Below the pieces are notes generated by a model. The model was not told the origin of the DNA. It did not search any database and saw only the letters and a list, made by a program, of their open reading frames with translations. From an uncultured Algimonas sp. (GTDB taxonomy: Bacteria > Pseudomonadota > Alphaproteobacteria > Caulobacterales > Maricaulaceae), in NCBI RefSeq assembly GCF_947498175.1, contig NZ_CANMJB010000005.1:1-64000 (forward strand): a stretch of DNA of 64,000 bases, given 5' to 3'. The position numbers and the translations under genes are program-made. How positions within the stretch are numbered: position 1 is the stretch's first letter; the number at the start of each line of letters is the position of its first letter. Shown piece after piece: positions 8,188 to 16,247 of this stretch.

Positions 8188-9039
8188 TCACCAGACGAGT
8201 TCGGGCAGCTGGTAACGCGCCGACAGGCCGTGCCGTTCGCACAGCGCCCGGAACTCCGCCGCCGTGGCGCCGTAGAGCCCGTCCTGGATGAACAGGCAGT
8301 CGATCCCTTCATTCTGCGCGCCGAGCACGTCGGTGAACAGATTGTCGCCGATCATCAGAATGCGGTCCGGCGCATAGCCGAGCGTTTCCTCCAGCCAGGC
8401 CCGGCCGAGTTGATAGATGGGCGGGTGCGGCTTGCCGCCATAGACGGCCGTGCCGCCCATCGCCTCGTAAGCTTGCGCAATGGCGCCGGCGCACATGACT
8501 TCGCGGCCGTCCACCTTCACCTTAACATCCGGATTGGTGCAGACCATGTCCAACTCGCGCGCCAGCAGGTCGGTCAGTATGTCCTCATAGTCCTCGACGC
8601 TGTCACTGTAATCGTAGGGCCGTGTGCAGACGACGAAGTCCGCCTCGTCCATATCGGCGAAGTTCATCGGCACCTGGTCGAACAGGCCGAACCCCTCCTC
8701 GCCCTCCACATCGACCTGCCCGATCAGGAAAGCCGGACCCGGCGAACGTCGGGCAAGTTCGTTGACGATGGCATCGCCGGACGTGACGATGGCATCGAAA
8801 AACCCGTCCGGCATTTCCAGCTGGGCGAAACTTTCGGGCACCAACGCACTGGGCCGCGACGTGTTGGACATCAGCACGACCGGTCCGATTTCGTCGCGGT
8901 ACCGCTCCAGAGCCCCGCAGGCGGCAAAGTGAGGGCGGCGTCCGTTATGGACCACGCCCCAGATATCGCAGAAGATCGCGTCATATTCGACAGCGACGTC
9001 GGCAAGCCCGGAAACGGGCTGGAAGGAGGAAGAAGGCAT
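8188..9039 (-). CDS. TIGR01459-type HAD hydrolase (NagD-like subclass IIA)
   Basis: A 283-residue HAD phosphatase with the C2 cap of the NagD/PGP group. Motif I is AIFCDIWGVVHNG with two catalytic Asp-equivalent positions (the second is Trp, typical of this alphaproteobacterial family), motif II is LMSNTSRPS, motif III is the Lys of GGKPHPPIY, and motif IV is ILMIGDNLFTDVLGAQ. Members are widespread in alphaproteobacteria, often near ribF, as here (two genes away). The substrate is unknown. The gene is separated by about 45 bases from the MaoC gene and probably shares its transcript. Confidence 0.92.
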   Translation of the reverse strand: MPSSSFQPVSGLADVAVEYDAIFCDIWGVVHNGRRPHFAACGALERYRDEIGPVVLMSNTSRPSALVPESFAQLEMPDGFFDAIVTSGDAIVNELARRSPGPAFLIGQVDVEGEEGFGLFDQVPMNFADMDEADFVVCTRPYDYSDSVEDYEDILTDLLARELDMVCTNPDVKVKVDGREVMCAGAIAQAYEAMGGTAVYGGKPHPPIYQLGRAWLEETLGYAPDRILMIGDNLFTDVLGAQNEGIDCLFIQDGLYGATAAEFRALCERHGLSARYQLPELVW

Positions 9040-9066
9040 GGATGCGCCTTTAGCGGCCCGGGCCGG

Positions 9067-10392
9067 TTAGTCCACCTCTCCCGGATCGGTCACCCGCGCC
9101 AGGAACAGCGGCGCACCAGTCGGGCGGTGGATCAGCAGGAACAGGAACGGCCGGTCCACATGGAACTCCACCGGCTTGACCCGGATGCGCGATCCCGTGA
9201 CTATGACGCTGTCGATCGCGGTCACGGCGGCGGCTTCCACGCCGATTTCGTCCAGATCGAGCCGGGTCTTGTGAGTGACGTTGCCGACCACGAAGCCCAT
9301 GGCGTTGCGGCGCGATTGCAAGTCAGGGTCGAGACGGCCGTCGAAGTCCGACAGGTCGGAATCGAACGGCACTGTCATGCCCATCTCCAGCAGTGGGTCT
9401 CTCATCTTGTAGGATCCGGTGAGAGCGAGCTTGGGCAGCTCCAGATCCACGAAGGTCCGGGCCTCGTTCGGCTGCGTTTCCAGATCGTCCAGCAAATCGG
9501 CCAGCCCCGCTCCGTCCAGACGCGCCGCCACCCTGTCCAGATCGCGGTCCGGCAACACCGCCACGGCGGCGAGTTCACGATCTGAGAACGGGATCAGCAG
9601 GGCGCGATAGCCGTCCCGGTCGAGATAGGCATAGTCGCCCCGGTCCGCCACGCGGGGTACGTCGCGCGTGCCGCCCGTGGCCCGGAACGGCCCCGTCGTC
9701 TCGTCCAGTTCGCCCGGCCACGCCGCCTTCATGTAGATCGTGTTGACCAGCACATCGGAAGTCAGCGTCGTTAGATCCTTATATCCGTAAACCTTGGGGA
9801 TCAGGCCGCGCGTCGCCGTGTTCACCCAATCGTTGATCGCGTCCACCGCGCCTGTGAGGTCGGTCAGGAACGACACGCTTTCCAGCGTCGCGTCATAGGC
9901 CGCGTCGATGCGGTCCAGATAGCCGGGCGTGTAGTTTAGCGAGCGGTCGAGAAAGACGGCATTGTTGATGTCCACGATGGTGCGGCGGCCGTCGGCATAG
10001 GGCTCCACCGTGTCGCGTTCCACGGCCGTCGCCAATCCGCCCAGTTCCGTCGCGAAAGCGTCTGTCTCGGAACCGAAGCCCATCACGTCGCGAATCTGCG
10101 CCTGCGTGTCGCCTTCGGAGCCGACATAGAGCAGCCCGAACGCTGTCGAGAGCGATACGGGTGACAGCAACACGGTCTCGTCAGAGTCGTCGGCCTGGAC
10201 GCGCACCGTATCCATCAGGCGGACGCCGAAATCGAGCGATGCGTCGGCCACATTGTCCGTGGCGAGCGCGGGCACTGGGGCGGGCACTGGGGCGGGCGGG
10301 GTCTGTGTCACCGTCGCGCATCCGGCGAGCCCGGCGAGAGCGGAAGCCGCCAATGGATATTTGAGCGAGTATTTCAAGCCGGAACGCATCAT
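9067..10392 (-). CDS. Serpin family serine protease inhibitor, lipoprotein
   Basis: A 441-residue protein. The N-terminus has a lipoprotein signal ending LAGC (Cys near residue 25), then a Pro-rich linker and a full serpin fold. Family blocks include the VLLSPVSLSTAFGLLYVGS segment, VNTIYMKAAW, and the C-terminal VDRPFLFLLIHRPTGAPLFLARVTDP. The hinge reads EIGVEAAAVTA, matching the EEGTEAAAATA consensus of inhibitory serpins. Counting 15 residues from the hinge Gly puts P1-P1' at Val-Thr, which would favour an elastase-like protease. It would sit on the cell surface or in the periplasm. Serpins are uncommon in proteobacteria. A large metalloprotease lies next door, though serpins normally target serine or cysteine proteases. 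Confidence 0.9.
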   Translation of the reverse strand: MMRSGLKYSLKYPLAASALAGLAGCATVTQTPPAPVPAPVPALATDNVADASLDFGVRLMDTVRVQADDSDETVLLSPVSLSTAFGLLYVGSEGDTQAQIRDVMGFGSETDAFATELGGLATAVERDTVEPYADGRRTIVDINNAVFLDRSLNYTPGYLDRIDAAYDATLESVSFLTDLTGAVDAINDWVNTATRGLIPKVYGYKDLTTLTSDVLVNTIYMKAAWPGELDETTGPFRATGGTRDVPRVADRGDYAYLDRDGYRALLIPFSDRELAAVAVLPDRDLDRVAARLDGAGLADLLDDLETQPNEARTFVDLELPKLALTGSYKMRDPLLEMGMTVPFDSDLSDFDGRLDPDLQSRRNAMGFVVGNVTHKTRLDLDEIGVEAAAVTAIDSVIVTGSRIRVKPVEFHVDRPFLFLLIHRPTGAPLFLARVTDPGEVD

Positions 10393-10449
10393 ATCGTGTT
10401 TATAGCGCGTGAGCGCGCATCGGGGTTCCGTGCCGCCGCATCGGACAGA

Positions 10450-10830
10450 TCAGTCCGACAAGTCCTCATGCAATCCGTCGATACTGTCCTCCCAGTTCCG
10501 GCCGTCGAACGGGATGCGCCTTGCGATCTCCAGCCCGTCGACGCAGCGCGCATTCACGCTCCATGCGCCGGGGTGGCTACGCGGACGGTAGAGCGGTTTG
10601 ATGCCGCAGGTGCCGCAGAACAGATGCTCCGCCGTGCGCGTGCCGAAGCGGTAGGAGACCAGCGCGTCGCGGCCCGAGAGAAAGCGCAAATCCGCCTCCT
10701 CCACGAAGACGTGTTCGTAGCCGGTCATGGCGCAGAGCGAGCAGTTGCAGTCCGTCACGTCCACCGCGCCGGGCGCGTCGAATTCGAACGCCACCGCGCC
10801 GCAATGGCAGCCGCCGCGCCAGGTCGGCAT
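10450..10830 (-). CDS. GFA (glutathione-dependent formaldehyde-activating) family protein
   Basis: A 126-residue zinc protein of the GFA/CENP-V fold. Zinc-binding cysteines are visible as GGCHCGAVAF near the N-terminus, CNCSLC (about residues 28-33) and FCGTCGIKPL. The family includes S-(hydroxymethyl)glutathione synthase, but most short members like this one have no proven activity. The start overlaps the last base of the metalloprotease gene upstream (10830), so the two are co-transcribed. A glutathione synthase is encoded at 33 kb, but there is no direct link. Confidence 0.88.
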   Translation of the reverse strand: MPTWRGGCHCGAVAFEFDAPGAVDVTDCNCSLCAMTGYEHVFVEEADLRFLSGRDALVSYRFGTRTAEHLFCGTCGIKPLYRPRSHPGAWSVNARCVDGLEIARRIPFDGRNWEDSIDGLHEDLSD

Positions 10831-13235
10831 CAGTGGGGGCCGTGCGCGCCGCCGCCAGACGACGCGCCGATGGGGCTGCCGGGCGGCAGGGCTTGCGGGT
10901 CGGGGATCAGGGCGGCGATGTCGCGCGGGCTGTCCTGCAAGCGGTCGATCTCGTCGGCGAGCCAGCGGTCGGTCCGGTCACCGGATGCGGCCAGCTGCGC
11001 CGCCATGCGGTCCAGCGTGGCGTCGGATGCCGCGCGGATGGCCGGCGGATGATCGCCTGCGGCCAACCCGGCCAGGGCATAGGCGAAGCGCGCCCATACA
11101 GTCCGGGCAATTTCGGCCTGTCGCCCGTCACGCTCAAAGCCCATCACAGCAGTGCGCGTTGCCGCCATGACTTCGTCGATCCCCGGATAGGCCGGATCGC
11201 GGCGATGGAACTCGACCAGCCGCGCCAGGCGCTGCGGATGCAGCAGCACGTCGAAGGTCAGGTCGGCGGCCGTGTCGGCGGCGGCGGTCACGTCGAAGGC
11301 GGGATAGGCGGTCCCCCGAAACAGTTCGCGGTCATTGTCGGCGAAGCTGAACGTACCGAGACGCGGCGTCAGCACGTTCAGGACGCTGTCCGGAAGGTCG
11401 AGCGCCGCCGGGTCGAGCGTGTCCAGCACCGCACGCAGTGCGTCGCGCTGGATCGCCGGATCGACGATCTCGGCGGCCATCGCTTCGCCGTTGGGACCAT
11501 AGTCGAAGCGCATCCCGCCGATGGACTTGGCGGCGGCCGCGACCTGGAAGCGGTGATAGAGATAGATCGGCACCAGCACGGCGTTGAGGTCGGACTGGTT
11601 CCAGCCGCCCGGAAGCGAGTTCGTGCCGAACCGTTCCAGCGCATGGGCGCGCACATCCATCACGTTGCGAAGCGTCTCCACCGCGTCGGAGCCGTTGTCC
11701 CAAACGCTGCCGTCCGGATGGCCCGTGCCGGGACCGCGCCCGTCGCGGTCGGCAACATAGGACAGGCCGCGCGCATAGGCCGCGTCCAGAACAGCGTCGC
11801 GCTCGGCGTCCATGTGATCGCCATAGAGCCAATCGGTCGTGACGATGTCCCAGTCCCCGATGCCGACGCCGTAGACGTTGGACAGGTCGAGCTGACCATC
11901 GACCAGCCGCACATCCATGGCCGGGTAATCCATGACCGAGGCCTTGTCGTCGCTGCTGCCCGCGAAATTGTGCATGAAGCCAAGCGCATGGCCGACTTCG
12001 TGCGCCGACAGCTGGCGGATGCGCATCAGGGCCAGCTGGACCGGGTCGTCCGGATCGCCGCTATCGGTTTTCTCGGCGCCGAGCAGGCCTTCGAAGATCA
12101 TCCGGTCCTGCCGCACGCGCAAGGAGCCGAGGTTGACGTGGCCCTTGAGCATTTCGCCGGTGCGCGGGTCGGACACGCCGCCGCCATAGGACCATCCGCG
12201 CGTCTGGCGATGGACCCACTGGACGACCGTGTAGCGCACGTCGAGCGGATGGACGTCCTCGGGCAGGATTTCGACGCGGTATCCATCCGGGAAACCGGCG
12301 GCGGCGAAGGCTTCGCCCCACCATTCCGCGCCTTCGACCAGCGCGGAGCGGATCGGTTCCGGCGCGCCGCTATCGATATAGACGATGATGGGTTTGATCG
12401 TATTGCCGTCATCGTCCTTCTGCAGGCGGTAGCGGCGGGCGAAGCGCGTCTCGATCGGGGACGACAGCGGCGCGCTATAATCATAATGGACCACCTCGAT
12501 CGCGGCCGCGCGCGGGTCGGAGATCAGCGGCGTGTAGCCATCGTCCGGCAGGCGCACGAAGCTGTGATGCTGGATCAGGGTCGCGGTGCGGCCGTTCGCC
12601 GCCGTGGTCGCGACTTCGCGACCGGGGTCTGCCGTTTCCAGCGTGACGAAGACGTCGAATTCGGCATTGTCCGGGAAGCTGAACACATTGTCCGTGTCGA
12701 TCAGGGTCCGGTCGGCCTGGAGGGTGAAGCTGCCCTGGTCCGCGTCCTTGAGATATTGCTGCAGGCCGAGAATGTCGGAGCGCAGAAAGTCGGTCATGTC
12801 GATGGTCAGCCCGCCGTCGCGCGACACGATATCAAAGCTGGCCAGGAAAGACGGCGCGAAGCTTTCCGCCACGGCACGCGCTTCTAGCGGATTGTCGGCA
12901 TTGGCGCGGTAGCGCAGATTGGGCTGTTCCAGCACGACCGCGTCGCCGCGCTGGCGAAAGATCACGACCTTTCCGCTATCCCCCCACCCCCGGTCCAGCC
13001 CGACCGGGTTGGACCCCAGGCCCGACGTCAGCCGTGCCGTGTGGATGGCCTGCAGCGCGATACCGTCTGCGTCGGGTTCGGGCAGGGTCGCGAAGACCTT
13101 GCCGCTGGATGGGTCGACGTGAAGGTCAAGGAAGCCTTCGCGCAGCTCCATCCCCGCCAGCGGATCGGAGCTGGAGGCTGCAGGTTGGCAGGCGGCGAAG
13201 AGGAAGGCGGCTAGAAGGACGAGTATGGTGCGCAT
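10830..13235 (-). CDS. Zinc-dependent metalloprotease lipoprotein (DUF5117/DUF4953 type)
   Basis: An 801-residue exported protease. The N-terminus is a lipoprotein signal (hydrophobic run, then FAAC, Cys near residue 16). The catalytic motif is HEVGHALGFMHN, an HExxHxxGxxH metzincin-like zinc site, followed by a Met-turn candidate in SVMDYPAMD. The stretch before it (IVYIDSGAPEPIRSALVEGA, then WWGEAFAAAGF) is typical of this family, as is the C-terminal helical DUF4953 region. Such enzymes act in the envelope or outside the cell on unknown proteins. The gene faces thiE across an inverted-repeat intergenic region and leads the unit with the GFA gene. A 684-codon frame on the other strand is a GC-driven shadow. 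Confidence 0.9.
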   Translation of the reverse strand: MRTILVLLAAFLFAACQPAASSSDPLAGMELREGFLDLHVDPSSGKVFATLPEPDADGIALQAIHTARLTSGLGSNPVGLDRGWGDSGKVVIFRQRGDAVVLEQPNLRYRANADNPLEARAVAESFAPSFLASFDIVSRDGGLTIDMTDFLRSDILGLQQYLKDADQGSFTLQADRTLIDTDNVFSFPDNAEFDVFVTLETADPGREVATTAANGRTATLIQHHSFVRLPDDGYTPLISDPRAAAIEVVHYDYSAPLSSPIETRFARRYRLQKDDDGNTIKPIIVYIDSGAPEPIRSALVEGAEWWGEAFAAAGFPDGYRVEILPEDVHPLDVRYTVVQWVHRQTRGWSYGGGVSDPRTGEMLKGHVNLGSLRVRQDRMIFEGLLGAEKTDSGDPDDPVQLALMRIRQLSAHEVGHALGFMHNFAGSSDDKASVMDYPAMDVRLVDGQLDLSNVYGVGIGDWDIVTTDWLYGDHMDAERDAVLDAAYARGLSYVADRDGRGPGTGHPDGSVWDNGSDAVETLRNVMDVRAHALERFGTNSLPGGWNQSDLNAVLVPIYLYHRFQVAAAAKSIGGMRFDYGPNGEAMAAEIVDPAIQRDALRAVLDTLDPAALDLPDSVLNVLTPRLGTFSFADNDRELFRGTAYPAFDVTAAADTAADLTFDVLLHPQRLARLVEFHRRDPAYPGIDEVMAATRTAVMGFERDGRQAEIARTVWARFAYALAGLAAGDHPPAIRAASDATLDRMAAQLAASGDRTDRWLADEIDRLQDSPRDIAALIPDPQALPPGSPIGASSGGGAHGPH

Positions 13236-13296
13236 GAAAGGGTCATGCCGCAGCTGCGCCTGCGAGGAAAGCCCCTAGGCGTTCTCCCCGTTCTTT

Positions 13297-13417
13297 CGTC
13301 ATCCCGGCCAAGCGGCGCAGCCGCGCCGAGCCGGGACCCAACGCAATGGAGTCCGCCGGCGGTCCTGCTTTCAGTCAGGTCCCGGCTCTGCGCCCTTCGG
13401 GCTTGGCCGGGATGACA
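13297..13417. repeat. Pair of inverted dispersed repeats
   Basis: A left copy (13297-13340, starting CGTCATCCCGGCCAAG) and a right copy (13376-13417, ending TTGGCCGGGATGACA) are approximate reverse complements and flank 35 bases. Each copy also folds on itself. Elements with this CGTCATCCCGGCCAAG...GAGCCGGGACC consensus are common intergenic repeats in alphaproteobacteria. The pair lies between the divergent metalloprotease and thiE genes. It argues against starting thiE as far upstream as 13346. Confidence 0.75.
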
Positions 13418-13438
13418 GGTATGTGCCATCTTGCTTCC

Positions 13439-14107
13439 ATGCCCGACTCTCCCCGTAAGACACCCAAAGACCCCCGCTGCCAGCTCTACCTGATCACCCC
13501 GCCCGTCATCGACGATGTGGACGCATTCCTCCCTATCCTCCAATCCGCTCTCTCCGCCGCCCCTGTCGCCTGCCTGCAGATCCGCATCAAGGACCTTGAC
13601 GATTCAGCACTCGTTCAGGCCGCGACGCCTATCTGCGCCATGGCTCAGCGATTGGGCACGACGGTCATACTGAACGACCGGCCGGACCTGGTCGATGCGG
13701 TCGGCGCGGACGGGGTGCATGTCGGACAAGACGATATGGACTATTTGTCATCGCGCGAACTGCTGGGCGGGGATGCCATTATCGGCGTCACCTGCCACAA
13801 TTCGAAACAGCTTGCCTTTGACGCGGCGAGCGCCGGCGCGGACTATGTGGCTTTCGGAGCGTTCTTCGACACGCCCACGAAAGAGCCCAAAGCCCGCGCG
13901 GACATGGAGATACTGACATGGTGGCACGATGCCATGGAAACACCGGTCGTGGCGATCGGCGGGATCACGCCGGACAAAGCCAAGGACGTCATCGCGGCGG
14001 GCGCGGATTTCATCGCGGTGTCGTCGGGCGTCTGGGACTGGCCGGACGGGGCAGAATCGTCTGTGCGGCGGCTATCCTCGCTCTGTGCGGACTTCAGCCG
14101 GGGTTGA
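13439..14107 (+). CDS. thiE: Thiamine-phosphate synthase
   Basis: A 222-residue TIM-barrel enzyme that joins the pyrimidine diphosphate and thiazole phosphate to make thiamine phosphate. Key blocks are LYLITPP at the start, CLQIRIKD, TVILNDRPDLVDAVGADGVHVGQDD (with the ND and GQDD substrate residues), IIGVTCHNSKQL, and VVAIGGITPDKAKDVIAAGADFIAVSS. The frame is open back to 13346, but that part lies in a repeat; the ATG at 13439 fits the family N-terminus. No THI-element riboswitch is seen upstream. Its 3' end overlaps the reading frame of the next gene. Confidence 0.93.
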   Translation: MPDSPRKTPKDPRCQLYLITPPVIDDVDAFLPILQSALSAAPVACLQIRIKDLDDSALVQAATPICAMAQRLGTTVILNDRPDLVDAVGADGVHVGQDDMDYLSSRELLGGDAIIGVTCHNSKQLAFDAASAGADYVAFGAFFDTPTKEPKARADMEILTWWHDAMETPVVAIGGITPDKAKDVIAAGADFIAVSSGVWDWPDGAESSVRRLSSLCADFSRG

Positions 14108-15096
14108 ACGCCGCTCACGCCAACGCCCCGACAACATCGCCCGTCCAGGCCACGGCGGATTTCGAAACGGCGTTGGCGGCCTATCGGTCCGGCGAGGTCG
14201 ACCGCGCCCTACGCCTCGGCACGAGCGCGGCGGACGCGGGCAGCTCGGATGCCGCCGTGCTCGTGGGGCATATCCTGCGCAAGGGCGAGACCGGCCGGAC
14301 CGATCTGGCGCAGGCGCGCCGCTTTTATGAAATGGGGGCCGCGCGCAGCCACCCGGACGCCCTTGTCGCCTTAGGCGAAATGGGATTGGCGGGAGAAGCC
14401 GGGCTGACCGATGCCGACGCCTATGCCTATCTTCTGCGGGCGTCGGACGCCGGGCGCACGGACGCCACGCGGGCTCTGGCGGAGATGAACCGCACCGGGC
14501 GCGGTGTTAAGCCGAGCGTGGACGGCGAACGCGACATGCTCGCGCGCGCCAGCGCTTCCTTCGACAGCGACGCGACCAAGCAGCTGGCCGACACCTATCT
14601 GGATAGCGATCCCGCCAAGGCATTGGAACTCTACGAGCAGGCCGCCGAAGCCGGACACGCCGAAGCCGCCTACGCCGCCGGGCTGATGTATGCCCAGACC
14701 TTCGAAATCCGCCCGGACGAGGAACGCGCCGCCCATTGGCTGGGTCGGGCCGCGCGGGCGGGCCATGCCGCCGCCCAGGCCGATTACGGCCTGCTGGTCT
14801 ATCAGGGCGCCGGGGTCGAGCGTGACGAAGCCCTGGCCGCCGACCTGTTCCGGCGTTCGGCCGAAGGCGGCGACACGGAAGGCATGTTCCTCTACGCCTT
14901 CACCCTGGCGAAAGGCGAAGGCGTGGCGCAGGATTTTGAAGAGGCCTATTACTGGCTTCTGAAATCCGGCGAGAGCACGGTGGACGACTACCAGCAGGAC
15001 CGCGCGGTGCTGCGCGAACGTTTGGAAGCCAATGTGCAGGCCGACATACTGCAGGCGGCCCGGTCACGTCTGGACGCTCAGGCATCCAAGCGCTGA
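14032..15096 (+). CDS. Exported Sel1-repeat protein, start unclear
   Basis: A secreted or periplasmic protein made of about seven Sel1-like (TPR-related) repeats of about 36 residues, recognisable as blocks such as AQARRFYEMGAARSHPDALV, KALELYEQAAEAGHAEAAYA and ERAAHWLGRAARAGHAAAQA. Such scaffolds bind other proteins. A signal peptide (CAAAILALCGL, then AHANA before the mature part) precedes them, but it is coded inside thiE in another frame. The only ATG/GTG in frame are at 13918/13921, which would add about 40 residues unlike a signal peptide. I place the start at CTG 14032; CTG 14038 and ATC 14056 are alternatives, and TTG 14105 would remove the signal. Confidence 0.75.
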   Translation: MGLAGRGRIVCAAAILALCGLQPGLNAAHANAPTTSPVQATADFETALAAYRSGEVDRALRLGTSAADAGSSDAAVLVGHILRKGETGRTDLAQARRFYEMGAARSHPDALVALGEMGLAGEAGLTDADAYAYLLRASDAGRTDATRALAEMNRTGRGVKPSVDGERDMLARASASFDSDATKQLADTYLDSDPAKALELYEQAAEAGHAEAAYAAGLMYAQTFEIRPDEERAAHWLGRAARAGHAAAQADYGLLVYQGAGVERDEALAADLFRRSAEGGDTEGMFLYAFTLAKGEGVAQDFEEAYYWLLKSGESTVDDYQQDRAVLRERLEANVQADILQAARSRLDAQASKR

Positions 15097-15113
15097 ACTT
15101 CACCTTCAGGGTG

Positions 15114-16190
15114 TCAGTCGATGGTTCTGGCCAGCCGGAACCCGAAATCGTCGTAGCGATGGTCCATCGTGTAGCGCAGGCGTTTGGCGGCGCGCATCTG
15201 GTAGCCATGGGTCACCCAGGAGCCGCCGCGGATGATGCGGGCGTCGCAATTGCCGTCGCGGCGGGGCGAGCCGTCGCCGGGATGGCCCGCATGACCGGCC
15301 ACGTAGCAGTCGGACACGAATTCATAGACGTTGCCGTGAATGTCGTGGACGCCAAAACTGTTGGCGGGATAGCTGCCGACCGGGACGGTCTGGCGCTTAT
15401 ATTCACCCTCGATGGTGCCGGGGCCGTAAGGGAACTTGCCGTTGAAATTGGCTTCCAGGGCGCTGATGCCGCGTCCCGTTGGCGTGGAGAACGGCAAGGG
15501 CTGGCCCGCCCGGGCGACATATTCCCATTCGGCCTCGGACGGCAGGCGATAGGTCAGGCCCGTCTTCTTGTTCAGCCATTCGATATAGCTCTGCGCGTCG
15601 TTGTAGCTGATGTTCGTCACCGGGCGCTTGCCGCGGCCCCAGCCATTGTCGTCGGGACGGTATCTCCTGCAACCTCCGCCTTTCACACACTTATTCCATT
15701 CGTCGAAGGTGACTTCGTAGCGACCTATTTCGAACGGGCGATCGATCGTGATGGAAACTTGCGGGCCTTCATTACGGTCGCGCTTTCTCTGGTGAAGCGG
15801 GCTGCCCATCATGAATGTGCCGGGCGGAATGACGACCATTTCGGGCGCACCCTTGGGACGGGCGGCCGCGACCGGCATCTGCAATTGCGGCGTTTGAGGT
15901 TGGAGGGTCGGGGCCAAGCCTTGGGTCGCACTCGGAGCCGCGGTTTCCATGTCGCGTGCCCGTCGCAGGCGAGCGGCGGGCCGGTCGTCGATGGCATTGA
16001 TGTGAGGCCCGGAAGATTGGGCCATCGCCACATCCGGCGAACCGGCCGACATGCCGATACCGGCCATGCCCGCGACGGCCGTCACGGCTAAGCTGCCCGC
16101 TTTTACGAGACCAAATCCCACGTATTTCTCCACCGCGTGTCCGCTCCCGAGATCCCGGCTCCCCAAACCTTGAAACGCCCTTAGTCGCAA
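15114..16190 (-). CDS. Formylglycine-generating-enzyme (SUMF1) domain protein
   Basis: Up to 358 residues. The C-terminal 240 residues are an FGE-sulfatase/EgtB-like domain: VVIPPGTFMMGSP, IGRYEVTFDEW, YRLPSEAEWEYVARAG, GNVYEFVSDCY and IRGGSWVTHG..MRAAKR. Some family members oxidise Cys to formylglycine; many are only structural or carry out C-S bond chemistry. The N-terminus has a hydrophobic segment (residues about 35-55, ending AMAQ), probably a signal peptide, so the protein is exported. GTG at 16133, with an SD-like GGGAGCG upstream, gives a more compact signal (339 residues) and may be the true start. No sulfatase gene is seen in the window. Confidence 0.87.
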   Translation of the reverse strand: MRLRAFQGLGSRDLGSGHAVEKYVGFGLVKAGSLAVTAVAGMAGIGMSAGSPDVAMAQSSGPHINAIDDRPAARLRRARDMETAAPSATQGLAPTLQPQTPQLQMPVAAARPKGAPEMVVIPPGTFMMGSPLHQRKRDRNEGPQVSITIDRPFEIGRYEVTFDEWNKCVKGGGCRRYRPDDNGWGRGKRPVTNISYNDAQSYIEWLNKKTGLTYRLPSEAEWEYVARAGQPLPFSTPTGRGISALEANFNGKFPYGPGTIEGEYKRQTVPVGSYPANSFGVHDIHGNVYEFVSDCYVAGHAGHPGDGSPRRDGNCDARIIRGGSWVTHGYQMRAAKRLRYTMDHRYDDFGFRLARTID

Positions 16191-16247
16191 CAGGCTAAAC
16201 CCGCCAGCGTTAACGAAACACCAATCGCAGTTGACTGAATGCAGCCG

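Noticed and set aside
10833-12887. A 684-codon open frame on the plus strand
   Set aside because: It runs antisense to the metalloprotease gene, has an Arg/Gly/His-rich composition and no domain; such mirror frames are common in GC-rich DNA.
13420-13520. A TPP riboswitch before thiE
   Set aside because: The space is taken by dispersed repeats and there is no THI-box-like sequence.
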